Origin: Usnea hakonensis
Lineage: Eukaryota > Ascomycota > Lecanoromycetes > Lecanorales > Parmeliaceae
Assembly (NCBI GenBank): GCA_013423325.1
Contig: BLJB01000064.1
Span: 310,001-374,000 of the forward strand
DNA: 64,000 nt
Reading direction: 5' to 3'
Made by a program: the position numbers and the translations under genes. The notes beneath the pieces are model-generated. The model was not told the DNA's origin. It searched no databases and worked only from the letters and a program-made list of their open reading frames with translations. Each line of letters begins with the position of its first letter. The stretch's first letter is position 1. Shown here in pieces: positions 33,184 to 44,434 of the stretch.

Positions 33184-34668
33184 TCAACTTCTACCGCGTA
33201 CGCGCTGTATAGCTCGGTAAATCACAGACTTTGAAATGTCAGGTACTCGCGACGCCTGATCATCTACGGAAGATATAGAGTACCGTAGCGGCATATCCCT
33301 GAGACCAGGCCAAATGTCAACAGGAAGGAATTCGCCCTGCTCCTGTTTGAAAATCTCGCGCTCTTCAACCTCGTCTTTGTGAAGCTTGTCAAGTCGAGTC
33401 CTGGCTTCCTGTACAATCTGCTCGACTTCTAATTCTTGGTCTTTTCTCCTTCCGATCTCTATCAGCAAGTTGTCATAAGCTCTCAAGAAGCCATCATAAA
33501 GTTCCGTCAACCCTTCAAGCTCCTCCAAGCGCTCATCGATTACCGCCTTGTCTTCATCCCAGCGCATCAGAAAATCTCGGGTCCTCGTGATATGCTCAGG
33601 TAGTCTCTGGCCCAAGTCTTCGAGCATCCTGAATGCAGCAGTTGTATTCGCGTGTTCTAATGCAAGATGATCAATATGCATCTCCACGCGCGAATGAAGA
33701 CTTTCCATCTCAGCGATGTGATCCCGAATCTCCATCACCACATCCTCTACCTGACCTGCGTCTTCTTCGAGCACTCTGATCATATCCAGTCTCTCCTGAT
33801 CATCCATAGGCTCAGGCGGTGCACCCTCAGTATCCTGCCCAATGTCCACTCCTTCTGGCAGATCCCCCACAATCTTTAAAGCGGCATCACCTCCACCTTC
33901 CGTTTGCTTGATCGCCGTGACGCAAAGATCGTAATGGCTCACAAGACTTTCCAAATTTGTCGCCATTTCTCTCGCGTGATCTTCCATCTCGTGTAGTATT
34001 TGTGGTATAGGCGACCCTTCCTTGCCCCGCTCTGCGCGCCCTTCATTTGTACTACTCACCACATCGCCGCCTCTCTTCAATCCATCTCCATGTAGTAGCC
34101 CCCTCACAGCCTCAACCTCCTCTTCAAGACCCCTGTTGCCCTCTTCAAATTCCCTCATCCCCTGCCCCGCCCCATCAAGCCCTTCTTTAATCACCCCCAC
34201 CAACCCCTCCACACCCTCCTCATTCATAAAATCCAACAAACTCCTCCTCTCCTCATCCTCGGGCCTCAACCCCATTTCCACAATCGTACTCCTCAACTTC
34301 CCAAGCGTATCCCGCAACCTCTCATCCGCCACATCCAAATCCCTAACCACGGCCTCAAATTCCGCTTTTCCATGTTTCGCAGTAGCGTCCGTGTCTCTTT
34401 GCACCTGTTTCAGAATCGCGAGCTGCGATGCGATTCCGCTGCGGAGGAAGGAGGTGCGGGCGCTGGTAACGGTGTCTTTCTCGAGGGAGAGACGGGTGGA
34501 GGTGCAGAGCTCGTTCGCGCGCCAGACGTGGGTTATGGAGGACAGGGAGCGTTTGGAGGCGACGAGGGTGGGGATTAGTGTTTCCAGGGGGGGAGGAGTC
34601 GTGCTTGCGGTGGGATTGGGGGCGGGAGGTGGGGAGGGGGGTTGGAGGGAGGAGGTTGATAAGGCCAT
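33184..34668 (-). CDS. atg17: Autophagy scaffold protein Atg17
   Basis: Single-exon frame of 494 residues. After a Pro-rich N-terminal 30 residues the protein is almost entirely helical and coiled coil, with the Atg17 pattern: LVASKRSLSSITHVWRANEL near the start, the FEEGNRGLEEEVEAVRGLL segment, ANLESLVSHYDLCVTAIK-type helix (here TNLESLVSHYDLCVTAIKQ), RVEMHIDHLALEHANTTAA, LTELYDGFLRAYDNLLIEI, and a C-terminal FLPVDIWPGLRDMP motif. Atg17 forms crescent-shaped dimers that assemble the Atg1 kinase complex with Atg13, Atg29 and Atg31 at the phagophore assembly site on starvation. Confidence 0.93.
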   Translation of the reverse strand: MALSTSSLQPPSPPPAPNPTASTTPPPLETLIPTLVASKRSLSSITHVWRANELCTSTRLSLEKDTVTSARTSFLRSGIASQLAILKQVQRDTDATAKHGKAEFEAVVRDLDVADERLRDTLGKLRSTIVEMGLRPEDEERRSLLDFMNEEGVEGLVGVIKEGLDGAGQGMREFEEGNRGLEEEVEAVRGLLHGDGLKRGGDVVSSTNEGRAERGKEGSPIPQILHEMEDHAREMATNLESLVSHYDLCVTAIKQTEGGGDAALKIVGDLPEGVDIGQDTEGAPPEPMDDQERLDMIRVLEEDAGQVEDVVMEIRDHIAEMESLHSRVEMHIDHLALEHANTTAAFRMLEDLGQRLPEHITRTRDFLMRWDEDKAVIDERLEELEGLTELYDGFLRAYDNLLIEIGRRKDQELEVEQIVQEARTRLDKLHKDEVEEREIFKQEQGEFLPVDIWPGLRDMPLRYSISSVDDQASRVPDISKSVIYRAIQRVRGRS

Positions 34669-35014
34669 GGTGGATGACGAGGTTGATGCCTGATGTGTCA
34701 GCAGGTGGTGATGTTCATTTGCTTGTCTATGCTCGTGTTGTCATTATTTTGATCTTTCACAGACACTCTGAGGAGGAATTGGCTTCTCGTTGTGAGTTGG
34801 AATATTTGAGAGAAATTATTGGAGTCAACAATGACGAGGATCTGCAGCACATGGCAGACAGAGCTCGGTAAAGCTTGGCCCCTCGAATTAGCGTGGTTTC
34901 TGGATCCCTGAACTCGGAAGGAACAAAATCACCCACTACTAGCTTCCCCACGCAGCCCAAGAAGGTTGCTTTTATCTACAGCCTAGTGAGGTATATACGT
35001 AGCTGTGTTTCATC
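34669..35014. promoter_or_regulatory. Divergent intergenic region, ATG17 and Rossmann protein
   Basis: 346 bp between divergent start codons. No gene or specific site is recognised. Confidence 0.4.
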
Positions 35015-35901
35015 ATGAAGCTTGTCGTCACCGGAGCCACTGGCTTTGTCGCTACCGAAATCATCCGTCAAAGTCTCAGTATACCCAAAATCACATCCGT
35101 CATCGCACTCGCCCGCCGCCCAGTCTCCCCGCCCTTGAACCTTGGCCCAGCCGCCGACGTTGCTAAACTACACAGCGCCGTTCTTGACAACTACGGAAGC
35201 TACCCGGACCATGTGATTAAGCAGCTTGCTGGTGCCGACGCCTGTATCTGGTACGCCCACACACGCCTCTCATTCCTTCCCCAAACCCAAGCTGATTTCA
35301 CCATAATTAGGACTGTTGCCATCACACCGAGCAAACAGGCCGGGATCGACTTTGAAGAAGTCCGCCGTGTGTGTCAAGAGCATGCCCTCCTCGGCCTTCG
35401 AACCATCTTCAAAGCGCACAGCGAGGGTCGTAGTCCCGATGCCCCACCATTTCGCTTCATATATATGAGCGGCGTTGCCTCGGAGCGTGACCAGACCAAG
35501 ACGCCGAGCTGGAAGCCAGAGTATTGTCTCATGCGAGTAAGCAGTAACGCCTACGCACCATGATCATCACCTTCTTCTCGCGGCGAACGCTGAATCCAAG
35601 CTAATCACCATGGCGAATCGCGCAGGGCGAGGCAGAAACCCAAGTCCTTGCGTTCGCCGCGGAGCACAAAGGCGCGCTGGAGGCGTGTGTTGCCAAACCC
35701 GGGTTCATCGCGGGGCCAGGGCGGTATTGGAAGACGATTGCCGCCACGGCCCTGAACATGGTGATGGGGTTGCCGAAAATCGACGTTGGGGAGATTTCGG
35801 CGGCTATGATTCATCAAGTCATGCAGGGCTTTGAGAAGGAACCGCTTGAGAATGCTGATTTGGTTAGGATCGGCCAACAGGCGCTCAAAGGCACCGAGTA
35901 A
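35015..35901 (+). CDS. NAD(P)-binding Rossmann-fold protein (atypical SDR-like)
   Basis: Three exons: 35015..35250, 35311..35536 and 35626..35901 (introns 60 and 89 nt), giving 245 residues. The N-terminus is MKLVVTGATGFVATEIIRQ with the GxTGxxA nucleotide-binding loop, and ALARRP after strand 2. The first splice gives GADACIWTVAITPSK, the second SWKPEYCLMRGEAETQVLAFA. The C-terminal part (CVAKPGFIAGPGRYWKTI) is typical of short atypical SDR proteins related to nucleoside-diphosphate-sugar epimerases. The classical Tyr-x-x-x-Lys is not evident (YMSG and LMRGEAE occupy its region), so binding without classical dehydrogenase chemistry is possible. Often annotated in fungi as a hypothetical NAD(P)-binding protein; substrate unknown. 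Confidence 0.85.
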
Positions 35902-36336
35902 TGAGGTTGTGTGGCTTTAATTCTTTATCGAGTGCTAGGTAGCAATCGAGGATGAGAGGTCGAGTATGCCACGAATAGGACATGATGAGGATGTATTATA
36001 GTATTGTTGACAATATACACACCACTTTAGAACCACTCAATATATTCTAAAATCCCTTTTATCTCGAATAGCAGATGCAGTCGCTCTTGCACTTGGCACG
36101 GCCCCAGGAGGGTGTAGGATATCGCTAAATATCAAAGGTCCGGTCGTTGGTGGCGTCTTTACTCACAGCGACAATTTATCCGCCGGACGACTTGTTAGTA
36201 TCGTATCTCATGCGCAAACCGCATAGGCGACATGCATAGGTAACGACTACATAAGTAGATACCAAAACAGCCAAGTATTCTCCCTCAGCACGCTGAGCCA
36301 AATTCTCCATCAATCTCCCTCAGAAAGCTTACAGAG
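35902..36336. promoter_or_regulatory. Upstream region of secreted-protein gene
   Basis: 435 bp without a supported gene, containing the 3' end of the Rossmann gene and the promoter of the next plus-strand gene. Confidence 0.35.
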
Positions 36337-37050
36337 ATGGCGCGTTATATCATCCCCTCAGTAATCGCATTTTTGTATTTATTTTCTTTTGCATCGACGC
36401 TGTCACTTCCCGCCTCCTCGGGTAATTTGAACCTACTGTCCCATTCCCAAGGCAACGCTACTAACTCGCTTCAATTACCATCGAACGAATGGACATGGCT
36501 ATGGATCTCAGGCGACGGATCCCAAATCATGCCCATCAACGGGCCGTGAGTCAATGATCCTCCCCCTCCCCAACCCACCCTATCAGTAGACCTCCCACTG
36601 AAGCACGTACCCAGTCAAGACAAACCCACAAATCTCACCAGTAGCGCAAACGGCCACTCCTACACCTTCGGCTTCGCCAACTACCACGGGACCCCGACAC
36701 CGCGACCCGGTTTCGCGAAATTCCTCTTCGATTGCGAATTCGGGCTTTTCGGCCAGGTGCCGGCGTCGACGGGGGTGTGGACGCCGTATCCGGATGGTAA
36801 GTATGTATGCAACGGGAACCTGCCTGGCATGATTCGGATGAATCTGGTGGAGAATACTGTTGGGTGGAAGATGGCGTATCATGATCTCGCGTTTTTGATT
36901 AAAGTGCTGCATGATACCGAGGGGGTCAAGGATGAGGCGCCGTTTTTTGATTTTGTGTTCAATTATACGGATGAGCTGGAGGAGAGGGGGTATCAGAGGG
37001 TTGTGAATGGGGAATGGGTTAAGAGGTACGGTGGGGTGAGCGGGTCGTAA
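36337..37050 (+). CDS. Secreted protein of unknown function
   Basis: Two exons: 36337..36545 and 36642..37050 over a 96-nt intron (GPSANGHSYTF at the join), giving 205 residues. Residues 1-22 are a signal peptide (IIPSVIAFLYLFSFASTLS). The mature protein has N-glycosylation sequons (GNATNS, FNYT), aromatic-rich stretches (NEWTWLWISGD), and two cysteines (FDCEFG, YVCNGN). It ends in a positively charged Gly-Ser tail with no membrane or GPI anchor. I recognise no family. The second exon changes to strongly G-rich third positions near its end. Confidence 0.7.
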
Positions 37051-37327
37051 GTAGTAATGATGATGACTGTGTGGAATGAGTAAGCGATAGGCGCCTTTTC
37101 TTTTCGGCGGTTGGAAGACGAAGATGTCTGTGTGAGGTCTGAAAGCTGGGTGAGGTGACTGGATATCGTGTGTACACGATAGAAGCTTGGGGTGGGAGAG
37201 GCTATGCATAAGGGGCAGTGTTTCCCATCCCCATCATTATTCAGATCTGGCACTGTCGCACACCCTCATACTACCCTCAATTTGAGTAAGGTCAGAACAA
37301 TACCTGGGCAACATTCAATTTCGTACT

Positions 37328-39851
37328 TCAGCTCCTCTCAGCTCCTCGTTTCACTAATTCTAGCATTGCTTCGACATGTCGCCTTTGTACCGCACAATCC
37401 AATGCCGTGCGGCCGTGACTCCGAATGTTGACGTCGATCCCCGTCTTCAGTAGTTCGATGATGGACGACACCTTGCCGGATTCCGCGCTACAATGAAGAG
37501 CAGTACCATACCAATTCTCCTTACGAGTATCCGCCCCTTTGTTCAAGAGCATCTTCAAAATTGGAATATGTCCGCTTGCTGAGGCAAGGATTAGCGCCGT
37601 GGTTCCCATGGAAGTTGCCGAGTCGACGTCAAGCGCGTTTGCATCCAAAATCTGCTTGGCGATGTCTTTGAGCCCAAAGTAAGCGGCTACATGTAGACCA
37701 TTGGCACTCCTGGCTTCTTTGGATTCCCAGTATAGTTCTCTGTAACCTAGGGTGTAACGGCAAATCTGAAACGATATTGCAAGCTGAGGTCTAGCTTGAA
37801 GATAATTGAGGGCTTTTTTATTAATTCTTTCGCTGTTGGCATTCAGGACGTGGTTGCCCCAGAATTGAGACGCGTATTTGATGAAACGGTAACGAGATAC
37901 GAGGGACCATATACTGACTTCGTCGGGACAACATCCTGCAGCAAATGGCTCTGTCATAAGATATGTAAGCGACAACTCCGCAATCAATTCCGCAGTCGTC
38001 TGTCCAGCCAAGTCAAAAGCCTGATCCAGGTGTTCTTGGAGATATTCCTGAGCCGTGTAGTGCACCAGGCGGATTATAGAAGTCTCTTCGTCGACAGTGA
38101 CTAGACCCAGACAACAATCGACCATCCTCTTTTGTGAGGGTCGATACTTGGTATTTAGAGACGTCTCACCCAGTCTTATTGCAAGAGCGTCGCTTAATTC
38201 GTCAACGGTCAATGGCTTGTGCACATGAGACATCCACATCAGGGTGTTCAAACCGAGTCTTCTACGACCTTCGGGTAGTTTGTGGATCCTTTGTAACGTC
38301 TCCTCAAAAGCGTCATTCAGACCTCGAGGCATGTTCTTCAGAGCTTCTTCCATATCACCAGCAGTGGGCTCAGCAAGGATCGTCTGGATCTGGAGTACAG
38401 CTAGCAAAAACCTATCGGGCCCCAATAATTTAGTCAAACAATCAATGATAAAGTCAGGTGACAATCTAACATTCGAAGTGAGGAGACTTCTATCTGACGC
38501 ACATGTTCTGGGCAGCTTGCCTGACTTTCGTGGTGATTTCTGTTTTGAAACCTGCGTCGATTTCATCAATGTTGTCGCTACTCTCGATCTCTCGCGAGAT
38601 ATATCTTTCCAGATCATCATCATGGGCGCCAATGATGATTTGGGGAGCACCTTTGAGATCTTCCTCGATATCCTCGGGGTAAGGTCGGCTAGTAACGAAG
38701 ATACTGAAGTTTGAATGCGTTCGAAGAGTCTTTATAGAATTCAAAAAATCTTTTCTGTGGTTATTCGCGTCGCATTCATCCAATGCGTCTATAACGATGA
38801 AAACCCGGTCATAGTTCTCGCAAGTCGAGAAAATTGCCTGCTCTAAGTCCAGTTGCTGTGGTCTCTTTTCCAAATTACTCAATTTCTTGTGAAGCTCCAA
38901 TACCGGCTCAGGAAGCTTTGCGAGCGGAATGAGAAACTGTTTGAGTAAGCTTGCGAGCACATTTTCAGCTGATTGATAGCCTTGAATTCGATAATCAAAA
39001 TAAAAATGAGCTACTACAACGTTCGGAATTGGTAAAGCGTCTCTTAGCCGGTCGACTACCAGGGACCTAGACGTTGTCAACCGTTGAAAATGACCCTACG
39101 CAAGAACAGACTTTCCTGATCCCTGAATTCCATGGCACCATAGAACATTATCACGGGATTTGGAATCGTCACGCCAGCTTCGGAATCTTGCCTCGCTCAG
39201 CAGCCATTCTCCAGTTCCGCTCATTCTCGGCATACGAATATCATTGTGTTTCTGTTCATGTTTGACGGCTGACAACCAGTTGAGAACCTTTTCACGCTCC
39301 TTGACAGCGCGATGATCACCCAAAGTCTGAGCTTGATCCGTCAGTGACTGCTCGATTGAGCGGGTTCGACGGTCAATATCCCCAAAGCTGTCTAGTTGTT
39401 TTGTCAAGATAGCCAGCACTTCTGCCGAGCTTTTGGAGAGCAAGGCGCAGCCATCGACGGTCAAAGAGAATTGAATCCACTGGGAAAAGGCTCTGAGTTG
39501 TTCGAGAGACTCTTGGTGATCGTCTTTGCTTAGTGGCCACTTCAGCTGTTTCAGCAGACCCTGACCAGCACCGTCAAGCTTTTGGCATATTGCCGTCAGT
39601 TTGGTTTGACAAGCATGTGTGCTTGAAACGAGGACAGAAGTTTGGTCAAAATGTCTAGCCGCCTCTTGAGTCTTGAGGAGCTTCTCTAGCCGTGAGAGAT
39701 TGAAATGAAGAATCTCTAGCTCCTGCAGCATTTCTGCAACGGTTTCCTTTGCATGCTTCACGCTATGAAGGTAACCTTTAGTCACTTTGATTGTCTGACC
39801 AGTGAGGCCAATGAGGCCTGTAATGCCAACTACAAGCGAGAAAGGATCCAT
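37328..39851 (-). CDS. STAND-type NACHT-ankyrin NLR-like protein
   Basis: Three exons: 39100..39851, 38503..39066 and 37328..38411, phase-consistent, giving 799 residues. The N-terminal 220 residues (MDPFSLVVGITGLIGLTGQT onward) match the helical N-terminal domain of fungal STAND proteins (Helo-like type). The NACHT domain starts at Walker A, GIQGSGKSVLAS, rebuilt by the first splice; Walker B is FIVIDALDECD, followed by IFVTSRP. The second splice restores AAQNMFLLAVLQIQTI. A winged-helix-like region (MWMSHVHKPLTVDELSDAL, VHYTAQEYL) leads to at least three ankyrin repeats (NGLHVAAYFGLKDIAKQIL; TALILASASGHIPILKML; TALHCSAESGKVSSIIELL). Fungal proteins of this build act in non-self recognition and regulated cell death. 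It appears complete. Confidence 0.9.
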
Positions 39852-40441
39852 AAGTCATGACGGGTTCAGCTGATCGCAGGCGTTACAACGAGTGTATTTT
39901 GCCTCAGTTTCCGGCAATGCGTCTGCTGAAATATCCAACGATAAAGTAAGGTAGGCATGCAAAGTACCGTACCATATGCAAATCGGTCGAAAGTATATAC
40001 CGTACTGCAGATTTGCAGATAAGCGAACCTGGCTCACCGGGGCAGACAGCACTTAGAAAAGTGGGGTCGACTGAAAGTAGCTTAGCCTGGCTTTCACCGG
40101 CCGATACCTAAAGGTAAAGTAAGGTAAGGTACCTTATTACTCGCAGCGCAAATTTGGCTGCTTGTGGAAGAGAAGGGAAGGACGAAAGCTATACTTCGTC
40201 TTGTTGTATGTTTGTACCACGTCAGACGAAAAGGACTTCCATGGGGCTCAGCTACTCCTCCAGGTTATCGTGTTTGCTGTCAATCACAGAAAGCTCGCCT
40301 TCGCACGCCATCGATTGCGAATTCGTGGTCATTTATTATATTCGGGCCAGCACACTGCACATACTTTTCTTATAAAAACCGTTGTTGATCATTTCGAGGC
40401 TCTGCGACACTCGACAACCCCAAACGGATGTGCGATAAATA
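39852..40441. promoter_or_regulatory. Divergent intergenic region, NLR and sconB
   Basis: 590 bp between divergent starts. A phased GGTA stretch (AAGGT, AAAGT, AAGGT, AAGGT, then ACC) lies at 40111-40133. Confidence 0.4.
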
Positions 40442-42627
40442 ATGACGAGCCCAACAAAAGAGCATCACGGATACTTCGAGACAGACCATTACTTAGAGAG
40501 CCCTTCAAAGAGGAGGAAGATCACACTACCACATGGTGTGTTGAGTGCTGAGGGAAGCGATTTGGCGGACGGCTCTACGGCTGTGCAGAATTCTACAACC
40601 GGCATCCCCAATGCTAGCCAGGATGTCTGCCAGGACGATCATGAGAATATCTCTATTTCAGCTTCGTCGAAACAAGCAGGCCAAACAGTCGCACCTTTCC
40701 TCGCCAAGCATATTCCAGAACAGTATGCCAGTGGAGGAGGTCTGGACTCATCGGGTAATGCAAAAGTGAAAGACCCAAACACGAAATATTGTTACAGGCA
40801 TCGGCCAGATTTGAAGTGCAGGAGACAGGCCAACGAGCCGTCAATGGATCAGCTCCAGCATGTAAGATCCCCAGTGTCATCTGATGGACGAAAATATGCT
40901 CATTATCCGCAGGAGCTTGAAGACCTCTCGCAAGATGACCAACAGGCTATTGCTCATGTCTGGTCGCTGTTCTCAGCTGCCCCGGCAAAGCATCGCAATC
41001 TCATGCTCCAGGGTAAGCACGTCCACCCGAACCCTTCATCTGTACTGACATGTGACACACAGGTATACTCACACAATGTTGCTTTCCACAATTATCATAT
41101 CTGTCTACTAATGTCCGAGATCTTATCCGAATCGATTTCCTCACTGCCCTACCGCCTGAAATATCCTACAAAGTTCTTTGCTATCTGGATACGACTTCTT
41201 TGTGCAAGGCAGCCCGGGTCAGCCAGCGATGGAGGACACTCGCAGATGATGATGTGGTATGGCACAGGATGTGCGAGCAGCATATCGATAGGAAGTGTAC
41301 GAAATGCGGCTGGGGTCTACCACTGCTGGAGCGTAAGAGGCTCAGAGCTTCGAAGAGACAGCTTCAACTCCGAGCTACTGGTAGGGGATTGAATGAATGG
41401 TCACCAAATATCACGCCATGTCCTGAGGCTGCCTTGGAAGTAGATCCGAACGATATAGCAAAGGACCACATGTTGGCATCGGGTGAACCCACGGCACGTC
41501 TCGTCGAGAATCAAGCTCCCTTGCCGGCCGCTAGCCATGTTGACGATTCGTATTTTCGACCTCGTTTTCGACCATGGAAAGATGTTTATAAAGATCGGTT
41601 TCGTGTCGGGACTAATTGGAAGCATGGGCGCTGCGATCTCAAGGTCTTCCGAGGACACCAGAACGGGGTTATGTGTTTGCAATTTGACGACTCGGTTTTG
41701 ATAACAGGTTCCTACGATACAACAATCAAAGTGTGGGATCTAGCTACGGGTGAAGAGATACGAACATTGACCGGGCATACTTCTGGAATTCGGTGCCTCC
41801 AATTCGACGACTCGAAGCTTATCAGCGGCAGTGTGGACAATACTGTCAAGATCTGGGACTGGAGGAAGGGAGAATGTATCGCGACCCACGCTGTGCACTC
41901 TAGCGGCGTAATCGGGCTGCACTTCGACTCACCCCTCCTGGCGACTGGATCGATGGACAGCACGATCAAGATATGGAATTTCAACGATAGCTCCAGATTC
42001 ACCCTGCGCGGCCACACCGAGTGGGTAAATGCCGTGCGGGTGGATGCCGCCTCTCGTACCGTCCTCTCCGCTTCTGACGACTGCACCGTCAAGCTCTGGG
42101 ATTTGGATACCAAGTCTTGTATCAAGACATTTGAGGGCCACGTTGGCCAAGTACAACAAGTCGTTACCCTACCTCATGAATTCGACTTCGAGGACACAGA
42201 AGTCGACGAGAGCGACGGCACCTCTTCAACCACCAGCGCCCAATCACATCCGCAGTACCCGCAACCTACCAGTCAGCCAACATTAGAATCCTACGGCCCA
42301 GGCTTCTCGTCGTGTGACCGCCCAATGCCACCCCGCTACATGTTGACCGGCGCTCTGGATTCTACTATCCGGCTTTGGGATACCTACACGACCAGATGCC
42401 TACGCACGTATTTCGGACACGTCGAGGGCATTTGGGCACTTGCAGCAGACGCCCTGCGCATCGTAAGTGGAGCCGAAGATCGGATGGTCAAGGTGTGGGA
42501 TACTCGGACCGGCAAGTGCGAGCGTACTTTTACAGGGCACGCGGGCCCAATTAGTTGCCTAGGGCTGAGCGATAATCGCATGTGTACTGGTGGGGATGAT
42601 AATGAGGTAAGAATGTACACATTCTGA
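40442..42627 (+). CDS. sconB: F-box/WD40 sulfur-metabolite repression protein, SconB/Met30 type
   Basis: Two exons: 40442..41012 and 41063..42627 over a 50-nt intron (LMLQGILTQCCFPQLSYL at the join), for 711 residues. The N-terminal region carries YCYRHRPDLKCRRQANEPS and HVWSLFSAAPAKHRNLMLQG, both diagnostic of SconB orthologues. The F-box is at about 219-260 (LPPEISYKVLCYLDTTSL). Seven WD40 repeats follow from about residue 370 (GHQNGVMCLQFDD...GSYDTTIKVWD and successors), with a Ser/Thr/acidic insert of about 45 residues between repeats 5 and 6. The protein is the substrate receptor of an SCF ubiquitin ligase that shuts down sulfur assimilation by removing the bZIP activator MetR/Cys3 when sulfur is plentiful. 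Confidence 0.95.
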
Positions 42628-42858
42628 AGAATTCGTGGAGGGGAAGTTTGAGGAATTTCCGTCTTCTACTGTCTGTATTTTGGATTTAGCGTCCTTGAGC
42701 TTGCCTGTTGATACCCTTGATATATACTTTGAATCTCTTATCCCTGATCGAACCCTTTGACACTCATTTGCCCCATATATGCCTTTCCGCATGTCCTGAA
42801 CAGGGTCTTCAGCTCTGGAGAACGATATAGCGTCCACCTATTCATAGGGCTTGAGGTC

Positions 42859-43370
42859 TTATGGTAGATCGCTACCTCCCCACTCCAACGTATACCCCAA
42901 CAACTCATACAAAACCTGTCCCCCAACCTCCAAAGCCTTGAACTCATCCTCTGGATCTTTCTCTTTAGAATTAGCGGCTTGGCATAGGCGCCCACTGTCT
43001 ACATGCTGTACGCTCTTTGTGTGTAGCTGCTCTGTACCTTAGACATAGTATCCTCGGTCTACTACACTCTGACGGTCACTTTATACCGGTGTTGGCAGGG
43101 GCGGTGGGGAAAGGGTTTTCATGGATGGGGTCTTGATGGTGGGGGTCGGAGATGGACATGGAGATGAGTGTTTTGGTATCATTGAGTTCTGGTATGAGTG
43201 TGGTTGCGGAGCTTGTGGCCGCGAAGGTGTGGAGTTTACCTGAACTCCATGTCGAACTCCATGTCATACTGCAGTGGAGCAGCTGCTTTGTATATAGTCA
43301 AGTATCCGGAAGTAACACAAGCCCAGACGGCACAGGCAACGTTGAACTCGGGCAATTCTTTCTGAGTCAT
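42859..43370 (-). CDS. Unrecognised small protein, three-exon gene
   Basis: Three short exons fit: 43270..43370, 43087..43211 and 42859..43037, with GT-AG introns of 58 and 49 nt and consistent phases (2, then 1), giving 134 residues. Exon 1 encodes MTQKELPEFNVACAVWACV and a hydrophobic stretch ending KAAAPL. Exon 2 is polar (ATTLIPELNDTKTLIS; HHQDPIHENPF). Exon 3 ends in the best coding-like segment (KDPEDEFKALEVGGQVLYEL, then a Gly-Tyr and Trp-rich end) and a TAA at 42861..42859. No single frame exceeds 65 codons, so gene callers could miss it. It converges on sconB 231 bp away and is divergent from acetyl-CoA carboxylase. I do not recognise the family; the N-terminus may be a membrane anchor. 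Confidence 0.6.
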
Positions 43371-44434
43371 ATTATAAACAGTTGCACAAAAAAAGAAAGA
43401 CAGCGGCACAGCTGGGACGACTTCTTTAGCCCAAATCCTTTGAAACTGATAGACTGGAACAAGGGTGACAGGACTTAGATAGGACGAGATATAATTGGTT
43501 CAGTGTTTGATACACATTTTCTCGCCACAATATGTAAGGCGATATGAATTATGGATCATCATTGCTCGATCAGAAACGCCGAAAGAAAATTGAGTGGTTG
43601 AGAGCTGGAGCGTTTCAGCTGTTGCTTATCACGCTTAACCGAAAAGGACTTACTTCCACTCAACATCAAAAATTGGCGTCGCGAGAAGTGGGAAGACGGC
43701 CCCCGAAACTCCGCAATACGCAATACAATCCACATATCTGGGGTACTACTGCTCAACAACATGATAGAATTGTTCTTTCAGGGTCTCACTCTCTTAAAAA
43801 TCTCTTGTAGCGCTTGATTGCCGGCATAAATATTAGATAGTAGGGAGAATAATATACCGAATTATGGCGAAGTTTTGATTTATATAATGATTGATGGTGG
43901 AGGAAGATTAGATTGCCGAACGGCGCATTTTAACATGAAAATGCAAGAGTAAGTAGTAGTAAGTAGAGATGAAGATGAAAATTATGGTCGCCGAAAAGGA
44001 ATTTTAGCATGCGGAGAGGCGGACTCCTCCCAATAGAAGTTGCCGAAAAAAGCCGGAGTATATTCAATCCGGGCTGACTGTAACCTAAAGTACCTATAAG
44101 CACCCTCGGCGGCATCGAATTAAATACCAAAGCAATACTCTATCGGACTGCTTGATTACACCGATACTGTCTCTGTCTTACCTTACTCATGCTCTTCACC
44201 TCCCTTCCCTCTCTCACTCTCACTCTCACTCTCACTCACTTCATCAGCGACAACACCCCATCATTCTTTTGACTTCTAACACTCCCTCTCAACAACTTCT
44301 TCAAGCTGGCTCGGCCCGAACAAAAGTGAAAACCCGCTGCTCAAAAATACCAGAGCAGTCAACTCACCTCACCCAACACCACTTCCCACTGAATTACTCT
44401 TTACAATTTCTGCCATTTTGGCAGCATCTACAGC
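43371..44434. promoter_or_regulatory. Upstream region and probable leader of acetyl-CoA carboxylase
   Basis: 1.06 kb without a supported gene. It includes a CT-rich tract with 4.7 copies of TCTCAC at 44212-44239, about 200 nt before the start codon. Pyrimidine-rich tracts are common in promoters and leaders of highly expressed fungal genes. Confidence 0.45.
44212..44239 (+). repeat. TCTCAC microsatellite in ACC1 upstream region
   Basis: Four perfect TCTCAC units plus a partial TCAC, inside a longer pyrimidine-rich stretch on the coding strand. Confidence 0.9.

Noticed and set aside
43544..43810. 88-codon plus-strand frame upstream of ACC1
   Set aside because: Basic, low-similarity composition, no splice partner, and inside the probable ACC1 promoter.
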